Positions 23,217-32,424 are shown, counted from the stretch's first letter. The stretch is 53,698 bases of DNA from Gammaproteobacteria bacterium (GCA_022599775.1 JAHZLQ010000063.1:1-53698), one strand, 5' to 3'. The notes: generated from the letters alone by a model not told the origin. A program made the numbers and translations.

Positions 23217-24224
23217 ATGTCCAAGCCGCTGACGATTGCATATGCGGACCCGGATCAGTTGCTCACCTGGTCAGCGGACGCGCGTTCCAGGCGCCGGTTC
23301 TCAGCCTTGGGCGAACACATCGGCCTGCTGGTCGACGCGCAGGCGTTCGGGGATGCGCGGTTGGCGCCGCAACTGGCTGCCTGGCTGCGTGAGCTGCCCT
23401 GTCCCAGCATCGCCATCGCCTCCGATGCCAATGCCCTGAGCGCAGCCTGCGACACCCGACTTGGCGACCCCAGCCTGGCCGCACCTCTGATTGCGACCAT
23501 TGAACAGGCACCGGTCGCCGCCAGCGTGCTGGTGCAGTTGCTGCGCGTGATTGAGCACGCCACGATCGACGCCGCACTCACCACCGAATCCCTGGCCTAC
23601 GCGAGCCTGCAAGCCGGCCCGGAATTCCTCGCCTGGCAGCGCAGCCACGAGCCCGAAGCGACGCCGGCCGACCCCGGACCGCCGGTGCTGATCGAGCGCG
23701 AGGACGATGCTCTGCGCCTGCGGCTGAACCGGCCGTCACGACGCAATGCCATGACAGTGGAAATGCGCGAGGCGCTGTGCGAAGCCCTGGAACTGGTGCT
23801 GATGGATTCCGGCATCCGGCACCTTGTCATCGCCGCAGCTGGAAAGTGTTTTTCGACGGGCGGCGATCCCGACGAGTTCGGCACGGCCCCGGACCCGGCC
23901 AGCGCGCACCTGATCCGTTCGCTCAGCCTGCCCGGCCGTCTGCTGGCGGCCTGTTCCGCCCGAACCCGCGTGGAGATTCACGGCGCCTGTATCGGATCGG
24001 GCATCGAGTTTCCGGCGTTCGCGGCGCAGATTCGCGCACGACCGGGCAGCTACTTCCAGTTGCCGGAACTGCGTTACGGCCTGATCCCGGGCGCGGGAGG
24101 CTGTGTCAGCATCAGCCGCCGAATCGGTCGCCAACGCACCGCCTGGATGGCGCTGTCCGGCCAGCGGGTCAAGGTGCATCAAGCGCTCGAATGGGGGCTG
24201 GTCGACGCGCTGTGGTTCGACTGA
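23217..24224 (+). CDS. enoyl-CoA hydratase/isomerase with an unusual ~145-residue N-terminal extension
   Basis: Residues from about 160 onward form a crotonase fold. RLRLNRPSRRNAMTVEM, the KCFSTGGDPDEFG oxyanion segment, GACIGSGIEFPAF with the first catalytic Glu, and FQLPELRYGLIPGAGG with the second are all present. Both catalytic glutamates are thus retained, unlike in the neighbouring hydratase. The first ~145 residues (IAYADPDQLLTWSADARSRR onward) are alanine- and leucine-rich, and I do not recognise them. ATG 23217 is listed; ATG 23199 overlaps the upstream stop (ATGA) and would add six residues. Confidence 0.75.
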   Translation: MSKPLTIAYADPDQLLTWSADARSRRRFSALGEHIGLLVDAQAFGDARLAPQLAAWLRELPCPSIAIASDANALSAACDTRLGDPSLAAPLIATIEQAPVAASVLVQLLRVIEHATIDAALTTESLAYASLQAGPEFLAWQRSHEPEATPADPGPPVLIEREDDALRLRLNRPSRRNAMTVEMREALCEALELVLMDSGIRHLVIAAAGKCFSTGGDPDEFGTAPDPASAHLIRSLSLPGRLLAACSARTRVEIHGACIGSGIEFPAFAAQIRARPGSYFQLPELRYGLIPGAGGCVSISRRIGRQRTAWMALSGQRVKVHQALEWGLVDALWFD

Positions 24225-24337
24225 TCGGGAGTCCGGCTGCCGGCGCAGCGCGCGACGTCAGTCCACCCATACGGACGAGGCTCGGCCGGCGACCCGGTCC
24301 TAGGCTTGGCGAGTCACACTCACCACCCCGGATCGAC

Positions 24338-25552
24338 ATGCCCGACGATCGTTCACCCAGCACCGCCTCCACCAGCGTCCTGCAGGCCTTTTCCGGTCTT
24401 TCGACCGACGAAATGGAAATCCTCACCCAGGCCGACCGCTTCGCGCAGAGCGAACTGTATCCGCTGGCACAGAAGATGGACGATGAGGAATGGTGGCCCA
24501 GCGACATCTTCCCGAAAATCGGGGAGACCGGATATTTCGGCATCACCGTGCCTGAAACCTACGGCGGCGCCGGCCTCGACCTGATGACCAGCGGCCTTGT
24601 GCTGCAGGCGTTCTCGCGTTGGAACCACGCACTGGGGCTGAGCTGGGTGGCACACGAAAACCTGTGCCTGCACAACATCCTGCGCAACGCCAACGAGGAT
24701 CAGAAGCGCAAGTATCTGCCGGGCTTGTGCAAGGGCACGCTGATCGGTGCCCTGGGGCTGACCGAACCCGGCGCCGGCTCCGACGCCTTGGGTTCGATGC
24801 GCACCACCGCGCGCCGCGACGGCGCCGACTACGTGCTCAATGGCAGCAAGCTGTACATCACCAATGGTCCGGTCGCTGACGTGCTGCTGGTCTACGCCAA
24901 AACCGACCGGGACAAGGGCGCCCAGGGCATCTCGGCGTTCATCGTCGAGAAGGACACGCCGGGATTCCGGGTGGCCCAGAAGCTGGTGAAGATGGGCTTT
25001 CGCGGCAGCCAGACGGCCGAGCTGGTGTTCGAGGACTGCCGGGTGCCGGCGCAGAACCTGGTGGGCGAGGAGAATCGAGGCGTACGCGTGGTCATGAGCG
25101 GCCTGGATCTGGAGCGGTCGATGATTTCACCGATCTGCCTCGGTATCGCCGAGCGCGCATTGAGCCTGTCGCTGGACTACGCGCGCCAGCGCAAACAGTT
25201 CGGCCGGCCGATTTCGGACTTCCAGATGATCCAGTCCAAGCTCGCGGACATGTACGTCTGGGTCGAATCGATGCGGCTGTTCACCTACCAGACGCTGCGC
25301 GCCGCCAACACCATCGGTCACGACGAAGGCGGGCGCGGCGATATCCACATGATCACCGCGGCCGGCGTGATGTATGTCGCCGAGACACTGAACAAGGTGC
25401 TCAACGAAGCGGTACAGGTGCATGGCGGCACAGGCTATATCTGCGAATCCGAGATCAACCGCCTGTATCGCGCGATCAAGCTGCTCGAAATCGGGGCCGG
25501 CACCACCGAAGTGCGCAAGATGATCATCAGCCAGGAACTGCTGCGCAAATGA
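24338..25552 (+). CDS. acyl-CoA dehydrogenase, isovaleryl/citronellyl-CoA dehydrogenase type
   Basis: The 404-residue flavoprotein has GALGLTEPGAGSDALGSM (FAD/substrate signature 1) and KQFGRPISDFQMIQSKLADM. Its probable catalytic base is Glu259, in SGLDLERSM, the position used by isovaleryl-CoA dehydrogenase. At the medium-chain enzyme's catalytic site it has LEIGAGTTEVR, with no glutamate in the right place. This indicates a beta-branched acyl-CoA substrate, as for LiuA or AtuD. Its product would suit the divergent carboxylase. The stop overlaps the SDR start (ATGA). Confidence 0.88.
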   Translation: MPDDRSPSTASTSVLQAFSGLSTDEMEILTQADRFAQSELYPLAQKMDDEEWWPSDIFPKIGETGYFGITVPETYGGAGLDLMTSGLVLQAFSRWNHALGLSWVAHENLCLHNILRNANEDQKRKYLPGLCKGTLIGALGLTEPGAGSDALGSMRTTARRDGADYVLNGSKLYITNGPVADVLLVYAKTDRDKGAQGISAFIVEKDTPGFRVAQKLVKMGFRGSQTAELVFEDCRVPAQNLVGEENRGVRVVMSGLDLERSMISPICLGIAERALSLSLDYARQRKQFGRPISDFQMIQSKLADMYVWVESMRLFTYQTLRAANTIGHDEGGRGDIHMITAAGVMYVAETLNKVLNEAVQVHGGTGYICESEINRLYRAIKLLEIGAGTTEVRKMIISQELLRK

Positions 25553-26412
25553 GTCAGACTGACTTGAACTCGCCCGAGGCGGTATGGGCGGCGCCAACGG
25601 TCTATCGGGATGATCTGTTCAAGGATCAAGTGATCCTGGTCTCCGGCGGCGGAACGGGTATCGGCCGCGCCACGGCCCTGCTGTTCTGTCGGCTCGGCGC
25701 CCAGGTCGTGATCTGCGGCCGCACCCAGGACAAGCTCGACCGTGTCGTCGACTTCGCGCGCGAACGTGGCGGGCGCATGCTGGGCCTGAGCATCAATGTG
25801 CGCGAGCCGGAGCAGGTCGAAGCGCTGTTCGCGCGAATTCACGCCGAGTTCGGCCGCCTCGACGGCGTGATCAACAATGCCGGCGGCCAATATCCCGGTC
25901 AGTCGATCGACTTCGAACCGAAAGGTTGGGCGGCGGTGATCAACAACAACCTCAACGGCACCTGGTACATGATGCAGGGCGCCGCGAGACTGTGGCGCGA
26001 GCAGCGGCGACCTGGTGCGCTGGTCAACATCGTGGTCGTCGCGGAGCGTGGCATGCCCGGCGTGGCGCACACGGTCGCCGCCCGCGCCGGAATCATCGGC
26101 GCCACCCGCACCGTGGCCGTCGAATGGGCGCCCCTGAACATCCGTGTGAACTGCGTTGCGCCCGGCCTGATTGCAACGGACGGGCTGGAGGTCTATCCAC
26201 CCGAGGCGCGGCGCGAATTCCCGCTGGCCAATCCGATGAAGCGCCCCGGCACCGCCATGGAAATCGCCGAGGCCTGTGTCTACCTGATCGCTCCGTCCGC
26301 CAGCTTCATCACTGGCGAAGTACTGACGGTCGACGGCGGCGGAAAGCTTTGGGGTGAGCTCTGGACCGCCGGTCGACCCGATTATTTCAGCTTGCCGGCG
26401 CCGCTGGATTGA
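25549..26412 (+). CDS. atypical SDR oxidoreductase lacking the YxxxK motif
   Basis: A 287-residue SDR with an intact cofactor motif SGGGTGIGRA (about 33-42), NNAGG, and the usual AVEWAPLNIRVNCVAPG and FITGEVLTVDGGG end. At the active site the sequence is HTVAARAG, so the classical Tyr and Lys are missing. This resembles the peroxisomal dienoyl/enoyl-CoA reductase branch (DECR2/PECR-like) and SDRs of Atu clusters. It probably reduces or isomerises an unsaturated CoA thioester. It is translationally coupled to the acyl-CoA dehydrogenase. Confidence 0.82.
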   Translation: MSQTDLNSPEAVWAAPTVYRDDLFKDQVILVSGGGTGIGRATALLFCRLGAQVVICGRTQDKLDRVVDFARERGGRMLGLSINVREPEQVEALFARIHAEFGRLDGVINNAGGQYPGQSIDFEPKGWAAVINNNLNGTWYMMQGAARLWREQRRPGALVNIVVVAERGMPGVAHTVAARAGIIGATRTVAVEWAPLNIRVNCVAPGLIATDGLEVYPPEARREFPLANPMKRPGTAMEIAEACVYLIAPSASFITGEVLTVDGGGKLWGELWTAGRPDYFSLPAPLD

Positions 26413-26525
26413 ACGGCCGGCCCCAGCCTGGGTGACGAAAGGTAGGCCTAGACCCGCTCAGCGGACTGGCGAACAAATCGCCGCAGCGGCATCGTTCCAG
26501 TTGGGGAAACAGGCAGGCATCGCCG

Positions 26526-27800
26526 ATGAACACAGAATTCATCTCCGGTCAGTACGACTGGGGACTGGTTGTCATTTCATACGTCATCGCGGGGTTCGCC
26601 GCCTACGTCGCCATCACGGTCGTTCATCGCGTCTTCGAAACCGCAGCCGAACAATGGCGCTGGCTGATACTCGGGGCGCTGGCCATGGGTTGCGGCATCT
26701 GGTCGATGCACATGGTCGGCATGCAGGCCTTCGGCATGCCGATCCCGGTGGGTTACGCCATCGGCAAGACAGTCGCCTCTCTGCTCGCCGCGATCGCCGT
26801 GGCCAGCCTTGCGCTGTATGTCTCCAGCCGCGAGCAGCTCGGCCTGGGTGCGGTGCTGGTCGGCGCCCTGCTCATGGGCGCCGGCATTTGCGTCATGCAT
26901 TACATGGGCATGGCGGCGATGGAAATGTCACCGGCAATCCAGTACGACCCCGGCTTGTTCTCCGCCTCGGTGATCATCGCCGTGGCGGCCTCCGGTGCCG
27001 CCTTGTGGATTCTGTTCAATCTGCGTCGAATCTCCCGCCACCGACGCACGCCGGCCCGTCTGCTGGCGGCCGCGATCATGGCCGCCGCCATTAGCGGTAT
27101 GCATTACACCGGCATGGCCGCCGCGAACTTCCCGCTGGGTGCCGTGTGCGGCGCGGTTGACGGTCTGGGTGGAACCTGGACGACCCTGGCCGTCGCAGTG
27201 TTCTCCCTGCTTCTGGCGGGCCTGATCGCCGGATTGGTCCGCGCTGACGCAGCCAAGCACGCCCACCTGCGCGAACAGCGCGCACGCCGCGAGGACGAGG
27301 ATCGTGCGCGCTTCCTGTCGCTGTACGATCCGCAGACCAAATTGCCGAACCGCGCCTCGTTCCAGCAGGAGATCGTCAATTTCATGAGCCGTGCCAAGCG
27401 CAGCGGTGTGAAGTTCGATCTGTACTACTGCTCGGTCAATTTTCCTGGCGAACCCTCGGACGAAATCATCGACGACGCCATCGACGGTATTGCCAAACGC
27501 CTGCGCGCCGGCTGTCAACCCGGCGACTTTCTGGCGCGTTATGCGCGTCAGGAGTTCGTTTTTCTGAGAGCGCGCATGCACGAACACGACGCACCGGAGG
27601 CGGTGCGGCAAACGCTGCGTGTAGCGTGTTCTGCGCCGATCGACGTTCGTTCCGAAGTGGTGTCGCCGCAATCACATATCGGATTCGCGCAATACCCGAG
27701 CGATGGCGACAATTCGAGAACGCTGCTGTTCGCCGCCACCCGTTCCGCAGACGCCACACCGTCGACACCAACGCGAGGGCGCTTCGCCCTGGTGCGCTGA
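26526..27800 (+). CDS. MHYT-domain sensor with a degenerate GGDEF domain
   Basis: Residues 1-240 hold seven membrane helices with the repeated MHYT-type motifs GCGIWSMHMVGMQAF, MHYMGMAAMEM and SGMHYTGMAAANFPLG, thought to bind a metal and sense gases. A coiled linker rich in Arg and Glu follows. The C-terminal domain begins FLSLYDPQTKLPNRASFQQE like a GGDEF domain. At the signature loop it reads RYARQEFVFL, so GG(D/E)EF is reduced to ARQEF, and the domain is truncated. Diguanylate cyclase activity is unlikely; a receptor or scaffolding role remains possible. It stands alone on the plus strand. Confidence 0.85.
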   Translation: MNTEFISGQYDWGLVVISYVIAGFAAYVAITVVHRVFETAAEQWRWLILGALAMGCGIWSMHMVGMQAFGMPIPVGYAIGKTVASLLAAIAVASLALYVSSREQLGLGAVLVGALLMGAGICVMHYMGMAAMEMSPAIQYDPGLFSASVIIAVAASGAALWILFNLRRISRHRRTPARLLAAAIMAAAISGMHYTGMAAANFPLGAVCGAVDGLGGTWTTLAVAVFSLLLAGLIAGLVRADAAKHAHLREQRARREDEDRARFLSLYDPQTKLPNRASFQQEIVNFMSRAKRSGVKFDLYYCSVNFPGEPSDEIIDDAIDGIAKRLRAGCQPGDFLARYARQEFVFLRARMHEHDAPEAVRQTLRVACSAPIDVRSEVVSPQSHIGFAQYPSDGDNSRTLLFAATRSADATPSTPTRGRFALVR

Positions 27801-27885
27801 GCGACACTGCCTGGCCGATTTCCCTGGCCGCACGTTCGTCACTGACCCGACGCCCGCGCGGCATTCTTTATGTCCGCACGCCGTC

Positions 27886-27917
27886 ATTCCGGCCGGGCCG
27901 CAGGCCTGATCCGGAAT
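27886..27917. repeat. short intergenic inverted repeat
   Basis: ATTCCGG (27886-27892) and CCGGAAT (27911-27917) are inverted around an inner GGCC...GGCC pair. It lies in the 243-base gap between the MHYT and RDD genes, which holds no other feature I can see. GTCATTCCGG...CCGGAATCC is a motif common between genes of many proteobacteria (recalled, not searched). Confidence 0.5.
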
Positions 27918-28043
27918 CCATGCGGCAGCCGGCAACTTCGCTGGGACGCTGAGCCTGCGTTGCACGGCTCCCAACCCTGCGATTTATTCTCCGGCATCCG
28001 CGCCCGCTATCCTTACGCCCCTTCTTCAGCCACCCGGCCTTCG

Positions 28044-28475
28044 ATGAACCCGTTGATCCTCCCCGCACCGCTGTGGCGCCGACTCACTTCGGCGCTCTAT
28101 GACGGACTGCTGCTGTTGTCGATCTGGATGGTGCTGATGCTGTTTCTGGTCATCGGTGGCAGCTACGTGGGCGCTCCGGCGCCGCCGCATGTGGTGCGTG
28201 CGGTACTGGTCACCGCCGGTCTGATCTTCTTCGTGCGTTCGTGGACGCACGGCGGGCAGACACTGGGCATGCGTGCCTGGAGACTGGTGGTACGTCGCAG
28301 CGACGGTACGCCGCTGAGCCTGACGCGCGCCACCCTGCGTTACCTGCTGGCCTGGGTGTCGTGGCTGGCGTTCGGTCTGGGCGTGCTGTGGTGCCTGGTC
28401 GATGCGCAGCGCCGCAGCTGGCACGACGTGCTGACCGGTACCGAAGTCGTGGTACTGCCTAAGCCGGCAGGCTGA
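28044..28475 (+). CDS. RDD family membrane protein
   Basis: A 143-residue protein with the Arg-Asp pattern in the first helix (RLTSALYDGLLLLSIW), two further hydrophobic segments, and the cytoplasmic GQTLGMRAWRLVVRRSDGTP. The C-terminus has the conserved RRSWHDVLTGTEVV. RDD proteins are small inner-membrane proteins, some of which act in ion exchange; the specific role is unknown. ATG 28044 begins at the conserved first helix. The gene ends 9 bases from the convergent acpS. Confidence 0.82.
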   Translation: MNPLILPAPLWRRLTSALYDGLLLLSIWMVLMLFLVIGGSYVGAPAPPHVVRAVLVTAGLIFFVRSWTHGGQTLGMRAWRLVVRRSDGTPLSLTRATLRYLLAWVSWLAFGLGVLWCLVDAQRRSWHDVLTGTEVVVLPKPAG

Positions 28476-28484
28476 ACGCCGCGG

Positions 28485-28871
28485 CTAAGCGGTTTCGAGC
28501 GTTACGCTGGCCAGCGCGAATTCGTGTTCGTCGCTGATCGAGACGTGCGCACCGATGATTCCCAGCGACTCCAGCTGCCGCGACAGTGCCGCCACGTAGA
28601 TCAGGCTCGGTCGCCCCGATTCGCTGCGCACCGCGCCGACATGAGCGTGCGCGATCCCACGAAAGCCGGTGCCCATGGCCTTGACGAAGGCTTCCTTGAC
28701 GGCAAACGCCTTGGCCAGGTACAGCACGCGACGACGCGGCAGACTCAGCGCTTCGAATTCGCGCCGCTCCGCGTCGTGCAGGAGGCGATCGACGAAACGC
28801 TCGCCGTGGCGCTCGTGCACTCCGGCGATTCGCGGCACGTGAACCAGATCGATGCCGGTGCCGTAGATCAT
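28485..28871 (-). CDS. acpS: holo-[acyl-carrier-protein] synthase
   Basis: The 128-residue enzyme transfers phosphopantetheine from CoA to apo-ACP. It has [12 protein letters not shown] with the metal-binding Asp, and the second motif [19 protein letters not shown] with the catalytic KE pair. Length is standard. It overlaps pdxJ (ATGA) at the end of the rnc-era-recO-pdxJ-acpS group, its usual place in gammaproteobacteria. Confidence 0.95.
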   Translation of the reverse strand: MIYGTGIDLVHVPRIAGVHERHGERFVDRLLHDAERREFEALSLPRRRVLYLAKAFAVKEAFVKAMGTGFRGIAHAHVGAVRSESGRPSLIYVAALSRQLESLGIIGAHVSISDEHEFALASVTLETA

Positions 28872-29629
28872 TTAAGTGATCCGATCTGGTCGGCCTGGCG
28901 CGCGTCGCGCATCGCCTGCCGCATTTCGGCCACCGCCGCGGCCATGCCGACAAACAACGAACGCGCGACGATGGCGTGCCCGATATTGAGCTCAACGATT
29001 TCTGGAATCGCAGCGATCGGACCCACGTTTTCCACGGTCAGTCCGTGCCCTGCATGCACCTCCAGCCCCTCCCGTGCGGCGCTTCGCGAAAATTCGCGAA
29101 TACGGGCCAGTTCTTGCTCACGTTCCGGACCTTCGCGATCGGCATAACCGCCGGTGTGAATTTCGATATGCGGCGCGCCGCTTGCCAGCGTGGCGTCGAG
29201 CTGGCGCGGATCGGCATCGATGAACAGGGACACGACGATGCCCGCATCGGCCAGCCGCGCGCAGGCTTCACGTATGCGACCGGCCTGGCCGGCCACGTCC
29301 AGCCCGCCCTCGGTGGTCAGCTCGGCGCGCCGCTCGGGCACCAGACACGCAAACGCCGGCTTCCAGCGACAGGCCAGTTCGATGATCTCCGGTGCCACCG
29401 CCATTTCAAGGTTGACGGGCATCGCTTGGCGCGCCAGCAGGCGCTCGACGTCATGATCCTGGATATGGCGCCGGTCCTCGCGCAAATGCAGCGTGATGCT
29501 GTCCGCACCCGCCTCCCGCGCCAGCAGCGCAGCGCTCACCGGGTCCGGATAACTGGTCCCGCGGGCCTGCCGAATCGTCGCCACGTGATCGACGTTGACA
29601 CCCAAATGGATCGCTGTGATTTCGGCCAT
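28868..29629 (-). CDS. pdxJ: pyridoxine 5'-phosphate synthase
   Basis: A 253-residue TIM barrel that condenses 1-deoxyxylulose 5-phosphate with 3-amino-2-oxopropyl phosphate. Seen are [17 protein letters not shown], the [13 protein letters not shown] segment, the catalytic Glu region [17 protein letters not shown], and the phosphate-binding [15 protein letters not shown] 29629 follows AAGGA. ATG 29647, overlapping the recO end, is an alternative and would add six residues. Confidence 0.95.
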   Translation of the reverse strand: MAEITAIHLGVNVDHVATIRQARGTSYPDPVSAALLAREAGADSITLHLREDRRHIQDHDVERLLARQAMPVNLEMAVAPEIIELACRWKPAFACLVPERRAELTTEGGLDVAGQAGRIREACARLADAGIVVSLFIDADPRQLDATLASGAPHIEIHTGGYADREGPEREQELARIREFSRSAAREGLEVHAGHGLTVENVGPIAAIPEIVELNIGHAIVARSLFVGMAAAVAEMRQAMRDARQADQIGSLK

Positions 29630-29636
29630 CGTTCCT

Positions 29637-30356
29637 TCAATCCTCATTGGCTGTCTGGCTGCCACCGCGCATGCGGCGCAGGGACTGCAACAGACGCGGG
29701 GTCTCCAGCGGACGCTTGCCGATCAGCGGCGCCAGCCGGCTGCGCATCAGCCTTCGCGCATCGCCGAGCACGTCCGGGCGCGTCCACTCACGATTGGCGA
29801 TGGCACACAGCTGATCGCCACGCCACGCGCCGTCGTCGGCACGCACCGGTGCGCCGTCATGGTAGTCGTAGCGCTGCGCAGGATCGAGGTCCCCGGCCTG
29901 CACCTCGCCGTATCCGAGTTCGACCAGCAGTTCCATTTCGAACTCGCGCAATATGGGTGCAGCCGCCCGCTCGCCTTCAGCCAACGCGGCCAAGGCGGCG
30001 GCGTAGAAGGCATACAGATCGGGGTGCTGGATATGGCGCGGCAGGCAGCGCATCAGCAATTCGTTGAGGTACCAGGCACAGATCAGGTTCTCGCCGTTCA
30101 GGCGCAGCGCTTCGCCGCCGGACTCGGCGCCGGTCAGCGTGCCCAGTTCACCGGCTTCGATCCATGACAGCAATAGCGGTTGCAAGGGCTGCAAAATGGC
30201 AGAGCGTCCGCCGCCACGCGTGCCGCTGACGCCACGCGCCACCAGGCCAACGCGGCCATGCTCGCGGGTAAAGATTTCCAGCAGACGGCTGGTTTCACGG
30301 TAGGCGCGCTGATGCAGCACAAAACCGGGCTCCAGACTGACACGGGCACGGCTCAT
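29637..30356 (-). CDS. recO: DNA repair protein RecO
   Basis: The 239-residue RecO works with RecF and RecR in loading RecA at gaps. The N-terminal OB-fold begins [20 protein letters not shown] with [12 protein letters not shown]. The helical C-terminal part includes [15 protein letters not shown] and [15 protein letters not shown]. The zinc-binding cysteines of some RecO proteins are not evident. It lies between era and pdxJ with short spacers, as is typical. Confidence 0.93.
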   Translation of the reverse strand: MSRARVSLEPGFVLHQRAYRETSRLLEIFTREHGRVGLVARGVSGTRGGGRSAILQPLQPLLLSWIEAGELGTLTGAESGGEALRLNGENLICAWYLNELLMRCLPRHIQHPDLYAFYAAALAALAEGERAAAPILREFEMELLVELGYGEVQAGDLDPAQRYDYHDGAPVRADDGAWRGDQLCAIANREWTRPDVLGDARRLMRSRLAPLIGKRPLETPRLLQSLRRMRGGSQTANED

Positions 30357-30407
30357 GGGGTCTCAGGTCGCATTCACGGTGCGATTACGAATCGCCGACG
30401 GACCGCG

Positions 30408-31286
30408 TCATTCGCCGTAGCCGAACTGCTGGAGCGCGCGTGGATCGTCGTTCCAGCCGTCCTTGACGCGTACCCACAGCTTGAGAAACACCTTGCCGCC
30501 GCCCCGTTCGAGCTCGCGCCGGGCCTGGGTGCCGATGGCTTTGAGCGTGCGCCCGCCCTCGCCGATCACGATCTTCTTCTGGCTTTCGCGAGCCACCCAG
30601 ATCACGACGCCGATGCGTGTCAAGCGGCCCTCCTGCTCCCAGGATTCGATCTCCACGGCGGCGGAATACGGCAATTCCTCGTGCAGCGCCATCATCAGCT
30701 TCTCGCGCACCAGCTCGGCCACCGCGAAGCGCCGGTCGTGGCCGACATTCTGGTCCGGCGGGTACAGCGGTGGCCCTTCCGGCAATCGCGCTTCAAGCTC
30801 TTTCAGCAGCGGTTCCAGATTGTCGCGCTTGAGCGCGGACAGCGGCACCACGAAATCGAAGTCGCGGCGCGCAGTGAGATCCTGCAGGAACGGCAGCAGC
30901 GTGTTCTTGTCGCGCAGCTTGTCGACCTTGTTGATGATCAGCGCGCAGGGCGTGGTCACGGCGCTGAGCAGCTTGAGCACCATTTCGTCTTCTTCGGTGA
31001 GACGGCCCGCCTCGACCACGAACAGCACGACGTCCACGCCTTCCAGACTTTGCGTGGCCACTTCGTTGAGCCGTTTGTTGAGCGCGAGCTTGGCCTTCTG
31101 GTGCAGGCCCGGCGTGTCGACGAACACGATCTGCATGTCATCGCCGTGCAGCACGGCCTGGATCTGATGGCGCGTGGTCTGCGGCTTGGCCGTGACGATC
31201 GACAGCTTCTCGCCGACCAGGGCGTTGACCAGACTGGACTTGCCGACATTCGGCCGGCCGACAACGGCAACCATTCCGCTACGCAT
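30408..31286 (-). CDS. era: GTPase Era
   Basis: A 292-residue 16S rRNA assembly GTPase. G1 is VAVVGRPNVGKSSLVNAL, followed by the G2 region PQTTRHQIQAVL, G3 FVDTPGL and G4 INKVDKL. The C-terminal KH domain has KKIVIGEGGRTLKAIGTQAR and the closing KVFLKLWVRVKDGW. It sits downstream of rnc with a 54-base gap. Confidence 0.96.
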   Translation of the reverse strand: MRSGMVAVVGRPNVGKSSLVNALVGEKLSIVTAKPQTTRHQIQAVLHGDDMQIVFVDTPGLHQKAKLALNKRLNEVATQSLEGVDVVLFVVEAGRLTEEDEMVLKLLSAVTTPCALIINKVDKLRDKNTLLPFLQDLTARRDFDFVVPLSALKRDNLEPLLKELEARLPEGPPLYPPDQNVGHDRRFAVAELVREKLMMALHEELPYSAAVEIESWEQEGRLTRIGVVIWVARESQKKIVIGEGGRTLKAIGTQARRELERGGGKVFLKLWVRVKDGWNDDPRALQQFGYGE

Positions 31287-31340
31287 GGGGGGATTTCCTG
31301 CCGTTCAGGTCAAGAGACCCATTTTTCGCTTTCGTCAGCA

Positions 31341-32009
31341 TCAGGGTTCCAAACGATCAATCATCAATTGCGCCGCGCGCTGTTCGGCGATGCGTCGACT
31401 GGCGCCTTCGGCCTGCTCGATCTCGTCGCTGTCAGGCAGGCGGCAGTGCACATGGAAGCGCTGCTTATGTGGCGGACCCTCGACGCGCTCCACGCCGTAT
31501 TCGGGACGCGGCCGCGCCTGTGCCTGCAAGAGTTCCTGCAGGCGGGTCTTGGCGTCCTTGAGGCTCGCCGGGTCCGGCAGGTCGTTCAGACGATCCTCGA
31601 ATACACGGGCCAGCATGGCACGCGTCTGCTCGAATCCGCCATCCAGATAGACCGCCGCGATCAGCGCCTCGACGGCGTCGGCGAGGATCGAGGCACGCCG
31701 GAAACCGCCGCTCTTGAGTTCGCCGGAACCCAGGTTCATCTCGTCGCCGAGCTTCAGCGCACCGCCGATCACCGCCAGCGACTCCTCGCGCACCAGGCTC
31801 GCGCGCAAGCGCGACAGATCGCCTTCGGTGGCCTTGGGACAGCGATGAAACAACAGTTCACCGATGATGCCGTTGAGCAGCCCGTCGCCGAGAAATTCCA
31901 TGCGCTCGTTGTGACCGCTGGATGCACTGCGATGCGTCAGCGCCCGTTCCAGAATCTCCGGATCGCGGAACTCGTAGCCCAGCATCTGCGTAAGACGACG
32001 GTGGCTCAC
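31341..32009 (-). CDS. rnc: ribonuclease III
   Basis: The 222-residue double-stranded RNA endonuclease has signature NERMEFLGDGLLNGIIGELL with catalytic acidic residues, the second metal site LADAVEALIAAVYLDGG, and a C-terminal dsRNA-binding domain (DAKTRLQELLQAQARPRPEY...IAEQRAAQLMI). GTG 32009 overlaps the stop of the DUF4845 gene. It lies in the usual lepB-DUF4845-rnc-era order. Confidence 0.96.
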   Translation of the reverse strand: MSHRRLTQMLGYEFRDPEILERALTHRSASSGHNERMEFLGDGLLNGIIGELLFHRCPKATEGDLSRLRASLVREESLAVIGGALKLGDEMNLGSGELKSGGFRRASILADAVEALIAAVYLDGGFEQTRAMLARVFEDRLNDLPDPASLKDAKTRLQELLQAQARPRPEYGVERVEGPPHKQRFHVHCRLPDSDEIEQAEGASRRIAEQRAAQLMIDRLEP

Positions 32010-32395
32010 GAGTCGCCGTTGTCGATCATCACTTCGCCCTTGAAGTACAAGGTGATGTAGACGTTGTAGAACAGGTGTTCCTCGACATAGTAATCATAGG
32101 CAAACGCTCGGCCGCCGCTCTTGGTGCGGATCACCTTGATGTCTTTGGGTTCAACGTGGGAGATGTAGTCGATATCCCAGCGACGTTGCAGGGAACTGCG
32201 CATCTGCGGCACGGATTCGCCATTGCTTTGATCCGCCACGCCGTTGAGCGCCTTGAGCATCTGGCCATGGTTGAGATAGACCGGAACGGTCTTGATCCCC
32301 ACCGTCGCGAAAAATGCGATCAGGCCCAGGACCACGATCCAGCCCCAGAGGCCCAGACCCTGTTGGCGCCGCCCGTGGAGTTGTCCGCTACGCAC
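32006..32395 (-). CDS. DUF4845 membrane protein
   Basis: A 129-residue protein with an N-terminal hydrophobic helix (LGLWGWIVVLGLIAFFATVG) and a periplasmic part with HVEPKDIKVI and YVEEHLFYNVYITLYF, as in the DUF4845 family always found between lepB and rnc. The function is unknown. The start is GTG 32395; no good ribosome site is seen, and an inverted repeat separates it from lepB. Confidence 0.85.
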   Translation of the reverse strand: MRSGQLHGRRQQGLGLWGWIVVLGLIAFFATVGIKTVPVYLNHGQMLKALNGVADQSNGESVPQMRSSLQRRWDIDYISHVEPKDIKVIRTKSGGRAFAYDYYVEEHLFYNVYITLYFKGEVMIDNGDS

Positions 32396-32424
32396 GATGC
32401 TGTTCGGGCAAGCGAAGGCTTACC

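Noticed and set aside
27886-27917. Inverted repeat after the MHYT gene as a terminator
   Set aside because: It has no T tract, and the motif looks like a common dispersed intergenic element, so only a repeat is recorded.
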